Shown here: one piece after another, positions 45,178-57,931 of the stretch
Position numbering within the stretch: the stretch's first letter is position 1
How the letters are laid out: each line of letters starts with the position of its first letter
DNA from: Bacteroidales bacterium
GTDB taxonomy: Bacteria; Bacteroidota; Bacteroidia; Bacteroidales; GCA-2748055
Direction: 5' to 3'
NCBI GenBank assembly: GCA_029210585.1
Contig: JARGFP010000023.1
Coordinates: 1-64,000 of the forward strand
Length of the DNA: 64,000 bases
The notes under the pieces: generated by a model
Told to the model about the DNA's origin: nothing
The model's input: only the letters and a program-made list of their open reading frames with translations
Database searches by the model: none
Program-made: the position numbers and the translations under genes

Positions 45178-46278
45178 ATGCAGGAAAAAAGTATAAAGTT
45201 CGCAAACAAAGAGGAATCCTCTTTTGTGAACACTTTGAGGGGAAGGGTAAAAGCTTACTTTGATGAAAACCAGATCTCCAGGTTTGGAAACCGAAACATG
45301 GTGGTGAAAACCGTATTCATGTTCACGTTGTTTTTTGTCCCCTACCTGGTCATGATCACCGGGCTGGTGACACAACCCTGGCTGATCGCATTGTGCTGGG
45401 TGGTAATGGGTTTCGGGATTGCGGGGATCGGGCTCTCCGTGATGCATGATGCCAACCACAGGTCCTATTCGAAAAACCAAAAGGTAAACAAGATCCTCGC
45501 GTACTCGCTGAACATGCTTGGAGGATTCTATGCCAACTGGCAGCACCAGCACAATACCATGCATCATGGATTTACCAATATTGACGGGCATGATGAAGAC
45601 ATTGATGCCGGCGAAATACTCCGTTTTTCTCCCAACCAACCTTTGAAAAAAATCCATCGCTACCAGCATATTTACGCATGGTTCCTGTATGGACTGATGA
45701 CCATCACCTGGTCCATCAACAAAGATTTTAAACAACTCTTCGGATACATCAGGGATGGTGTTAAGCTGAGCAGGGAAAAATCCAACGGTCAACTCATTAC
45801 AGAGATGCTCATTTCGAAGGTGCTTTATTACGGGTACCTGCTGGTACTCCCGATGATACTCCTTCCCATTGCGTGGTGGATGGTCCTGGTCCTCTATTTC
45901 GTCATGCATTTCATCAGCGGATTCTCACTGGCAGTTATTTTTCAGACAGCCCATGTGATGCCTTCTTCTGCATATCCGCTTCCTGATGAAGCGGGGCATA
46001 TCAGGAAAAACTGGGCCATTCACCAGCTCATGACCACCACCAATTACGCCCCGAAAAACAGGGTTTTGTCGTGGCTGATCGGTGCATTGAATTACCAGGT
46101 GGAACACCACCTGTTCCCTGCCATTTGCCATGTGCATTACAGAAAGATTTCCGTGATCGTAAGAAATACGGCACAGGAATATGGTGTGCCCTACCACGTT
46201 CAGCCCACTTTCCGGTCGGCTATTCACCAGCATTATAAAATGCTGCGGAGCCTCGGAAGCGGTGCCATGCAGACATAA
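45178..46278 (+). CDS. Membrane fatty acid desaturase
   Basis: Diiron membrane desaturase of 366 residues with all three histidine boxes: HDANH near 91, HQHNTMHH near 123 and QVEHHLFP near 306. Hydrophobic segments lie between the boxes (VVMGFGIAGIGLSVM, MILLPIAWWMVLVLYFV). It resembles acyl-lipid/acyl-CoA front-end-like desaturases of Bacteroidota. No cytochrome b5 domain is fused. It probably introduces a double bond into membrane acyl chains to adjust fluidity. There is no operon partner; a 49-bp tandem repeat begins 44 bases after its stop. Confidence 0.9.
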   Translation: MQEKSIKFANKEESSFVNTLRGRVKAYFDENQISRFGNRNMVVKTVFMFTLFFVPYLVMITGLVTQPWLIALCWVVMGFGIAGIGLSVMHDANHRSYSKNQKVNKILAYSLNMLGGFYANWQHQHNTMHHGFTNIDGHDEDIDAGEILRFSPNQPLKKIHRYQHIYAWFLYGLMTITWSINKDFKQLFGYIRDGVKLSREKSNGQLITEMLISKVLYYGYLLVLPMILLPIAWWMVLVLYFVMHFISGFSLAVIFQTAHVMPSSAYPLPDEAGHIRKNWAIHQLMTTTNYAPKNRVLSWLIGALNYQVEHHLFPAICHVHYRKISVIVRNTAQEYGVPYHVQPTFRSAIHQHYKMLRSLGSGAMQT

Positions 46279-50400
<4,122 letters not shown>

Positions 50401-50430
50401 TCCGCCGCTAATGGGAGGATGAAGTCTGCA

Positions 50431-50958
50431 TCAGGAATTCCTGCATTTTTCAGCATAGTATATGAAGCTCTCCTTGTTGTTCCCGATCACAATGGAGCTG
50501 ATCATCTGTTGCATCTGGTGCAGATGCTCAGTGAAACATTCGTCGGGACACTTGAACCTCAGCACATAAAAGCCATCGCTGTTTTTTACGGCAAACAGGA
50601 GTACTTTCACAGGTCGCCTCATTTCTGAACAGCCGGCGATCACACCCATGGCATCGTGGTGATCCACCAGCGCCGGGAATGGCTCATAGCTGGTGCTCAA
50701 TCCCTCCCTGTTCATTAAATCAGCAAGACATTCACGGACCGACAGGGAGGTACGCTCGTACCACATTTTCAGATGAAGGTTGTGGTTCTGGTTAACCATT
50801 TCCATGGTACCGGCGGCATGATTTATCACACTTTGCCAATCGGATCCAGGGGCACAGGCAATGTCCCGCACATCCATCCCTGAGATTACGGGCTGCTGAC
50901 CGCTGACTGCCAGGCTGCAGCAGATGAGAAAAAGTAATATGGAAATACGTGGTTTCAT
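50431..50958 (-). CDS. Secreted protein of unknown function
   Basis: Protein of 175 residues with a signal peptide (ISILLFLICCSLAVSGQ) and no family that I recognise. It has four to five cysteines in the mature part (DIACAPG, RECLADL, VIAGCSE, FKCPDECF), which may form disulfides. It converges with the GH2 gene, 30 bases away. ATG 50958 (MKPRIS) is preferred to ATG 50964. Confidence 0.6.
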   Translation of the reverse strand: MKPRISILLFLICCSLAVSGQQPVISGMDVRDIACAPGSDWQSVINHAAGTMEMVNQNHNLHLKMWYERTSLSVRECLADLMNREGLSTSYEPFPALVDHHDAMGVIAGCSEMRRPVKVLLFAVKNSDGFYVLRFKCPDECFTEHLHQMQQMISSIVIGNNKESFIYYAEKCRNS

Positions 50959-51316
50959 GGTCATTCAGTGGACTAAATATACGGCATAATTCTTTGATTT
51001 ACATTATTTTATGCTTATATTAAGCGTACTGCAAAAATGTGCACATGAACGACATCCCATTGTAAGCAAAAACCGTTCAGGAAGGCCCACAGGTAGTATT
51101 GAAAAACATAACGCCGGACAAACGATTGAAGGGCTTTTGTTGTTATTACTGCACGAAATTTGCAGTGTTACAATGGAAAAACACCGGAAGCGGTGCCGGG
51201 ACTGTTACCGGTAAGCATCTGTATAACACTTGGTTTATTGATGTATTGCCGACATCATGAACAGGAAAGGTGCACAGTTCAGGCACAACGATTGAACACT
51301 AAAATTTACTGGAACA
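50959..51316. other. 358-base divergent intergenic region
   Basis: No gene, clear promoter consensus or strong hairpin was found. It must contain the promoters of the secreted protein (minus) and the esterase (plus). Confidence 0.4.
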
Positions 51317-52387
51317 ATGAGAAAAATGATACCCCTGCTGTTACTGCCCGTCATATTCATCTCTGCCACGCAGCTCAACGATACAAGAACCGATGGTGAT
51401 CCCCAACCATGCAAAAATGAGAAATATGCCACTTCCGAGCCGGGCACATGTCTCGATCCCAGGGCTTACCGCCTGCTGAAAGCCGTCGACCGTGTACACG
51501 AAAGTCCCTACAACAATGAATTTGCCAGGAGACTGATTGACATTATTGAGCCACGGGTGCACAAAGTCGTGGACACGACAGTGTCCCATCCGGCATATGA
51601 TGTACCGATCCGCATCTATTATCCCAGCAGGAAATGCACGAAGAATCCCACACATGCCATCTTCTTTATCCACGGTGGCAGCTTCATGTACGGTAGTATT
51701 GAAGAATACGATATGGCTGTGAAGAAACTCGCCAGGATCACTGACAAGATCGTTGTTGCCCTGGACTACCGGCTTGCTCCCGAGCATCCCTACCCTGCAG
51801 CCCTCGAAGATGTTGAAGCCGTTATGGACTGGATCATTGACAACAGGAAATATCTGGGGATTGCGGGCGACAAGATCACGCTGCTGGGCGATAGTGCAGG
51901 TGCCAATCTTGCCACGGTGCTTGCCATCAAAAAAAGAGACCAACAACAGGACCATATTTACTGCCAGGTACTTTATTATCCACCGACAACTTTCCTGGAA
52001 AAGGAATTTCCTTCAAGGGTACATTTTCTGCTTGACAATCAACATACCTATATCCTCACGGAAGAGCTCTTACGCACCACCAAGGAAAGCTACCTGCCAG
52101 ATTCGATTCCTGAAAATTATCCTTATGTTTCGCCCCTTGAAGCTGATCTTTCAGGCAAGCTACCCCCTGCTTTGATCATCACTGCACAGGTTGATGCCCT
52201 GAGGGATGATGGACGCATGTATGCTGAGAAGCTCCGCAAAGCAGGACAGGATGTAACCTATATCGAATATGAAGGGATGATTCATGGTTTTATGAACTTC
52301 TACATGGTTCTTCCTGATGGCAGGAAATCAATGACAAAAATCAGGGACTATCTTACCGACAGGATTTCAGGTGTCCAGGGGACCTGA
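51317..52387 (+). CDS. Secreted alpha/beta hydrolase, HSL-type esterase
   Basis: Esterase of 356 residues from the hormone-sensitive lipase-like family, with a signal peptide (MIPLLLLPVIFISATQ). The oxyanion motif is HGGSF instead of the usual HGGG. The nucleophile elbow is GDSAGANLA, and Asp and His are in DALRDDGRMYAE and YEGMIHGFMNF. ALDYRLAPEHPYPAALED is the classic segment of this family. Near GH78 genes it could remove acetyl or feruloyl esters from polysaccharides, which is inference. Confidence 0.88.
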   Translation: MRKMIPLLLLPVIFISATQLNDTRTDGDPQPCKNEKYATSEPGTCLDPRAYRLLKAVDRVHESPYNNEFARRLIDIIEPRVHKVVDTTVSHPAYDVPIRIYYPSRKCTKNPTHAIFFIHGGSFMYGSIEEYDMAVKKLARITDKIVVALDYRLAPEHPYPAALEDVEAVMDWIIDNRKYLGIAGDKITLLGDSAGANLATVLAIKKRDQQQDHIYCQVLYYPPTTFLEKEFPSRVHFLLDNQHTYILTEELLRTTKESYLPDSIPENYPYVSPLEADLSGKLPPALIITAQVDALRDDGRMYAEKLRKAGQDVTYIEYEGMIHGFMNFYMVLPDGRKSMTKIRDYLTDRISGVQGT

Positions 52388-52492
52388 GTGAAGTGGAGTG
52401 CATATTAATTGCAGGATTTTATGTGAAAGGGGTGTTCATCTATGACTGATTTTCGTATTTTAGTTGGTCACAACCAAAACAACCATCCTGCT

Positions 52493-55243
52493 ATGAAAAA
52501 ACTACTGATCCTTTTCACTGGCATCCTGCTGACGCATGCATGCTCGAAGGAAGTGAATGATCCTCCCACAATGTTGCGCACCGAATATGGCAGCAACATC
52601 GTTGACACATCCGAGCCAAGATTCTCGTGGATCCTGGCTGATTCATCGCGCGGTGTGCGTCAATCGGCCTGCCAGGTACTCGTGGCCTCCGATAAAGCCT
52701 TTCTTACTGATAAAAAGGCAGACATGTGGAACACCGGCAAGGTGGAATCAGATCAATCCGTATTTGTTACTTACAGCGGTGCGCCGTTACAAAGCGGGAC
52801 CAGGTATTACTGGACTGTTCGCACCTGTGACCAGGATGGACAGGTCACAGGCTGGAGCGAACCGGTATTTTTCGAAACAGCACTGGATGATGATGATTGG
52901 GTAGCTGACTGGATTGGCACCTATGCTTCCAAAGCGAAAACAGACGGGGGCAGGCCCAGGTCCATCCTGCTTCGGGATGAGTTCGGCCTGGAAAAGAATA
53001 TACGACTGGCCAGGGCCTATGTTACCGGCCTGGGCAGCTACCAGTTGTTCCTGAATGGTAAAAAAGTCAGTGATGACCTTCTTACACCCGGGTGGACCGA
53101 TTATCCCACGCGGATCATGTACCAGGTGTATGATGTAACCAAATACCTGGTAAGGGGAAACAATGCAGCAGGAATGATACTGGGTAATGTCTGGTATTCC
53201 TCCGGTCTTGGCTGGCAGGGAGGTCAGACATACAGCACCGGGCCGATGATGGGGCTCCTGCAGATCGAGGTGGAATATACCAACGGAAAAAAAGAACTGA
53301 TTGTTTCGGACGCATCCTGGGAATGGGCGTTTTCACCCGTAGTGAAAAACAGCCTGTACCACGGGGAAACCTACGATGCACGCCTGGAACAGGAAGGATG
53401 GAATGAGGCCGGCACCAACCTGGAGGGATGGGCGCCTGTAGATGTTTTCGACGACAGGAAAGCCACCCTTTCAGCACACACTTCGCCCCCGATACAGGTG
53501 ACCCGGGAGATTGCCCCGGTAAAGATCAACCCGCTTGATAGTGGCGTGTATGTATTTGATATGGGGCTGAACATGACCGGGGGGATCCGGTTGCAGGTTG
53601 AGGGTAAGGCAGGTACCGAAGTGGTGATGAAATTTGCGGAACTGTTGCATGAAGACGGAAGTGTTGCTCAGGAAAATCTGCGGTCGGCTGAAGCCACTGA
53701 CCGTTATATCCTGAAGGGCGGCGGACCGGAAACATGGGAACCGGCGTTCACTTACCATGGATTCCGGTACGTGGAAATCAGCGGATTGCCCGATCCTCCT
53801 GATCCCGGAACCGTAACAGGTCTCAATTTCCATAATGCAGCGGACGAAACCGGATCATTCCGTTGCTCAAATGCGCTGCTCAACACCATCCAGGCCAATA
53901 TCGGGAACGGATTGCGCAGCAATATGTTCTCTGTCCCCACCGACTGTCCGCAGCGCGATGAACGGCTCGGGTGGATGGGCGATGCCCAGATCTTTGCAGC
54001 CACTTCGTGTTACAACATGGATATGTCGGGATTTTACGCAAAATGGGTACGTGACATTGCCGACAGCCAGTCACCCGAGGGCTGGGTGACGGATGTGAAT
54101 CCTGCCATCGTTGTTACGGATCCTGCCAAACCTGCATGGGGAGATGCATTCCTGGTTGTACCCTGGGAAATGTACCGTTTTTACAATGATACCAGGATCC
54201 TGGAAACCTGGTACAAAGATTACAAGGCATGGGTGGAGTATATGCGCAGCAATACCGAGGATGATGGTCTGTATATATACGACCGGGACGGCTGGGGAGG
54301 TTATGCCGACTGGATCGCAGTGGTGGAGTCGCCCAAGCAGCCCATCTCAGCTGCCTACTATTATTACAGTACCAGTCTGCTGGCCCGGTTTGCCGAAATC
54401 CTGGGATACACTGCAGATCACGCGGAATATACCGGCCTGGCTGACACGATCCGCGAGGCCTTCCAGGACCGCTACTTCGATCCTGAGGAGGCGGTGTATG
54501 AGGGAGGTACGCAGACCGCGTTGCTGCTGCCTGTCAACTTCAGTCTGACACCCGCGGAACAGAAGGCCGCGGTTGTTGCCAACCTGGAAGAAGATGTGGT
54601 GCAAAGGGGCTACCATCCAAGCACAGGTTTCCTGGGCACGAAGTACCTCCTCCCCACCCTGAGTGATTTTGGATATCACGAGACCGCATGGAAGACGGCC
54701 ATCAGCGAGGAATACCCTTCCTGGGGCTACATGGCCGTCAATGGTGCCACTTCCATGTGGGAACTCTGGAACAGCGATACCGAACCGCCCGACCGGATGA
54801 ATTCCAGGAACCACTTCGCCCTGGGATCCATCGGTGAATGGTTTTATTCGCACCTCGCGGGAATCCGCATTGATGAGGAACAACCCGGGTTCAAACACTC
54901 CATTATCGCGCCCATGCCTGCTTCGGGACTTGACTGGGCGGAAGGAAAGATCGAAACGCCCTATGGAACGCTGAAAAGCGCGTGGAAAAAAGCAGACGGG
55001 CTGTTCACCCTGGAGGTTCGTATTCCTGCAAACACGACGGCAACAGTGCATATTCCTGTGTTGCAGGGTACACGCATGGAACTATATGAAAACGGAGCAG
55101 TGCTGGTGAAGGAAGGTGCTGAAGCCGCCCCGGGTGAGGGGGTCACACTGGAGTCGGTATCTGATGAATCGGTGACAGTGGAAGTAAGCAGTGGCAATTA
55201 CACTTTTGAATTGTTGTACCAGGTGGTGACAACCGAAGAATGA
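52493..55243 (+). CDS. GH78 alpha-L-rhamnosidase lipoprotein
   Basis: Inverting alpha-L-rhamnosidase of 916 residues with lipobox LLTHAC (Cys17). Domains in order: fibronectin-like N-terminus (FSWILADSSRGVRQSACQVL), rhamnosidase N-terminal sandwich (ARAYVTGLGSYQLFLNGKKV), another beta domain (GVYVFDMGLNMTGGIRLQV), the (alpha/alpha)6 barrel with catalytic DCPQRDERLGWMGDAQ near 483, and a C-terminal sandwich. TSMWELWNSD carries the distal Trp-Glu. It would release rhamnose from rhamnogalacturonan or flavonoid glycosides. ATG 52493 is chosen because the in-frame ATG 52442 would precede the signal peptide. Confidence 0.94.
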   Translation: MKKLLILFTGILLTHACSKEVNDPPTMLRTEYGSNIVDTSEPRFSWILADSSRGVRQSACQVLVASDKAFLTDKKADMWNTGKVESDQSVFVTYSGAPLQSGTRYYWTVRTCDQDGQVTGWSEPVFFETALDDDDWVADWIGTYASKAKTDGGRPRSILLRDEFGLEKNIRLARAYVTGLGSYQLFLNGKKVSDDLLTPGWTDYPTRIMYQVYDVTKYLVRGNNAAGMILGNVWYSSGLGWQGGQTYSTGPMMGLLQIEVEYTNGKKELIVSDASWEWAFSPVVKNSLYHGETYDARLEQEGWNEAGTNLEGWAPVDVFDDRKATLSAHTSPPIQVTREIAPVKINPLDSGVYVFDMGLNMTGGIRLQVEGKAGTEVVMKFAELLHEDGSVAQENLRSAEATDRYILKGGGPETWEPAFTYHGFRYVEISGLPDPPDPGTVTGLNFHNAADETGSFRCSNALLNTIQANIGNGLRSNMFSVPTDCPQRDERLGWMGDAQIFAATSCYNMDMSGFYAKWVRDIADSQSPEGWVTDVNPAIVVTDPAKPAWGDAFLVVPWEMYRFYNDTRILETWYKDYKAWVEYMRSNTEDDGLYIYDRDGWGGYADWIAVVESPKQPISAAYYYYSTSLLARFAEILGYTADHAEYTGLADTIREAFQDRYFDPEEAVYEGGTQTALLLPVNFSLTPAEQKAAVVANLEEDVVQRGYHPSTGFLGTKYLLPTLSDFGYHETAWKTAISEEYPSWGYMAVNGATSMWELWNSDTEPPDRMNSRNHFALGSIGEWFYSHLAGIRIDEEQPGFKHSIIAPMPASGLDWAEGKIETPYGTLKSAWKKADGLFTLEVRIPANTTATVHIPVLQGTRMELYENGAVLVKEGAEAAPGEGVTLESVSDESVTVEVSSGNYTFELLYQVVTTEE

Positions 55244-55373
55244 TCAACGGTTCTCATGGATTCGGCAGACTTCCAGTACCTTTTGAACAACCGGGAGTTG
55301 ATAAACATTTCAATGACCGTGGATGATCTTGGTGCCGAAATGTTATCTTTACATTAAGCTTTGGAAAAAACCT

Positions 55374-57779
55374 ATGACCGGAAGGCTTCTATTACTGACT
55401 ATCAGAAATCTTCGTCGTCACCTGCTGTACACCGTAATTGTTGTAGGCGGACTGGCATTGGGTATTTCCACCTTCCTGGCCATTCTGCAGTGGACGGCCT
55501 GGCATTATAGTTTTGACAAGCATTTTGAGGATTCGCAGCAAATCTGCAGGATCTCCCTCAACGAGAAAAATGACAGTTTTGAGCGACATACCGCACGCAT
55601 TATCCATGGCGATGTGGTCAACCAGCTTTATACGAAATCAAGTATTCCGGAAATCACTTCACTTGCACGCCTGGCGCCCTTCCGTAATGCCATTGTCAAG
55701 AAGGAAAACATTGTTTTTTACGAGGACAGGAGCTATTCATGTGACCCTGAATTTCTGAAAATTTTCAGGCCGGAAATGATGTTGGGAGACGCCGAAAATG
55801 CACTCGATGATCCTTATAAAGTAATTCTATCCCTGGAAACAGCCAAAAAATATTTCGGAGATCAAAACCCCGTCGGTCAGTCAATTCAAATCGTTCACCA
55901 GTTTTCCTATCAGCCGGACTGGTACGAGGTGACAGGCATATTTCGCGACTTTCCGGAAAATTCCCATTTCAGTATTGACCTCCTCACTTCGTTTGATCAG
56001 CCCGAAACATACAACGGTACGGCATGGGTATATGTCAGGCTGGTACGTGGAGCAGATAAAGCACAGGTAGAGCAGCAGGTCAAGCAACTTATCCGTGACA
56101 ACAACAGCGAGGAATACGCCAATGGGGTCGATCCTTTCATCACCCCGTTGGAGGAAATCCATCTCAGATCGCACCTGGCGCGTGAACTGGGCAATAATGT
56201 TCATTTCTTCACCCTGTTGATCCTGTTCATTGCCGGCCTGCTTGTCTTTATCCTCGCCTGGTTCAATTTCACCCTGCTGTCTGTCAGTCAGAACCAGCTG
56301 AACATAAAAAAAATGATCTGCCAGTGGCAGCTGGGGGCCAGCAAAAAGAACTTTTTTCAACAGTTTTTCATTGAGTTCCTGAACATTGGTACGATCGCAT
56401 TCCTCTTATCGGTTTTCCTGAGCATGCTGTTAAGTAATCCCATCCGCAACACGCTTGGAGTTGCGCTGGTACAGAACCGGCAACTGTTCTATGTCAGCCT
56501 GTTGCTTATTTATGTTATCCTCCTCCTTTCTGCTGCCGCGACATCCCTGTTTGCCTCCGCCAGGCTCTACAGGAAACTCAAGATCAAGTACTTTACAGCT
56601 CACAAGAGTTCCAGGCGACCGTTAAATACCAGGACGTGGTACATCAGGGCGGTAATCATTATCGAATTTGTGATCACCTATATCCTGATGACCAACCTGT
56701 TAATGATCAGGGAACAGGTCAACTATTCAATCGGGCAGCAGATTGGTGCCAATGATTCCACGACCCTGCAAATCTCCAATCTTCCCAGGCCCGTGATTGA
56801 TGAATACGAAATCTTTAGGGATGCACTGATCAAATACCCGGTGATTGGCGGCGTAACGGCAATGATGGAAGAACCCGGGGGCATGGCCATGGATGCTTTC
56901 AACTACAGCATCGAGGGATTGCCGGAACGGGAAGACCGGCTCTTTGTCTTCCCTGTTGATGAAAATTTCATCCGGTTCTACGATCTCAACATGCTGGCGG
57001 GGAAGGATTTTCCGGAAAAATATGATACTGGTGACACGACAGAATATTATATCCTCAATGAGACTGCAGCAAAACTGCAGGGGAGTGATGATTATGAAGC
57101 GATCATCGGGAGGAAACTGCACCTTGACTTTTCCATAGAAGGGTTTATCTATCCCGGCGAAATCATAGGGGTGGTGGAGGATTTCCACCTGTCGGACATG
57201 ACCCGGGAAATCAGCCCGATGGTCCTGTTTCCCGAATATACCTGGCTGTTTTGTTATTCGGTGCGGCTAAACGGCGATACGGAACAGGGGATCAAAGTAC
57301 TCAGGGAAACATGGGACCGGTTTTATCCCTCCTACCCGTTGCGGTACATGTTTACTGCCGATATATACAGGAAGGTGTATGCCACCGAGCTGACCGAGCT
57401 GAAACTGCTGGTAATCTTTACCATTCTATCAGTGCTCATTGCCGGAACGGGCCTGTTTGCCCTCAGCGGATTTTTCCTGCAGCAGAAGATGCATGCTGCC
57501 GCCATACGCAAGATCAGCGGCGCACACATGTCCCGGATCATTCTCCCAGAGCTGCTGCAATACCTTGTACTTGCGATGGTTGCAGCCCTGATTGCATTTC
57601 CGGCGGCATGGTTTTCCATTGACAGCTGGCAGGATAATTTTGCCTACCAGCCACTCCCCCCCTACTGGATCTACCCGGCAACCGCGGTATTCCTGGTTTT
57701 GTTCTCATGGATCTCTGTTATGTACCATATGGTAAGACTTGCACGATTGAATCCGGTGGATTTTATCCGCAACGAATGA
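55374..57779 (+). CDS. FtsX/MacB-type ABC transporter permease
   Basis: Permease of 801 residues with the double FtsX layout: N-terminal helix (LLYTVIVVGGLALGISTFLA), MacB-type periplasmic domain (FERHTARIIHGDVV, DPEFLKIFRPEMMLGDAENA), three helices, a second periplasmic part and three final helices (LALSGFFLQQKMHAAAIRKI, RLNPVDFIRNE). These proteins work with an ATPase to move molecules or signal mechanically across the envelope; no ATPase gene is in the window. ATG 55374 gives the usual N-terminus. TATCTTTA at 55344-55351 is a 7/8 -7 element. Confidence 0.9.
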   Translation: MTGRLLLLTIRNLRRHLLYTVIVVGGLALGISTFLAILQWTAWHYSFDKHFEDSQQICRISLNEKNDSFERHTARIIHGDVVNQLYTKSSIPEITSLARLAPFRNAIVKKENIVFYEDRSYSCDPEFLKIFRPEMMLGDAENALDDPYKVILSLETAKKYFGDQNPVGQSIQIVHQFSYQPDWYEVTGIFRDFPENSHFSIDLLTSFDQPETYNGTAWVYVRLVRGADKAQVEQQVKQLIRDNNSEEYANGVDPFITPLEEIHLRSHLARELGNNVHFFTLLILFIAGLLVFILAWFNFTLLSVSQNQLNIKKMICQWQLGASKKNFFQQFFIEFLNIGTIAFLLSVFLSMLLSNPIRNTLGVALVQNRQLFYVSLLLIYVILLLSAAATSLFASARLYRKLKIKYFTAHKSSRRPLNTRTWYIRAVIIIEFVITYILMTNLLMIREQVNYSIGQQIGANDSTTLQISNLPRPVIDEYEIFRDALIKYPVIGGVTAMMEEPGGMAMDAFNYSIEGLPEREDRLFVFPVDENFIRFYDLNMLAGKDFPEKYDTGDTTEYYILNETAAKLQGSDDYEAIIGRKLHLDFSIEGFIYPGEIIGVVEDFHLSDMTREISPMVLFPEYTWLFCYSVRLNGDTEQGIKVLRETWDRFYPSYPLRYMFTADIYRKVYATELTELKLLVIFTILSVLIAGTGLFALSGFFLQQKMHAAAIRKISGAHMSRIILPELLQYLVLAMVAALIAFPAAWFSIDSWQDNFAYQPLPPYWIYPATAVFLVLFSWISVMYHMVRLARLNPVDFIRNE

Positions 57780-57931
57780 TAGCGCTGAAGCAGGGATCAT
57801 GGGCTCCGGATTCCGGGTCCATATGTTCCGGACCCATTGTACGTGTGATCCTTAATAAACCTTAAAACTGCCCGCTTCCGGCAATGCCTTTCCCACATTT
57901 ACGTTATCTTCACATATTACATGTCTGAATT

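Noticed and set aside
57815-57835. Terminator after the FtsX permease gene
   Set aside because: GGGTCC/GGACCC pairs well, but no T-run follows, so termination is not supported.
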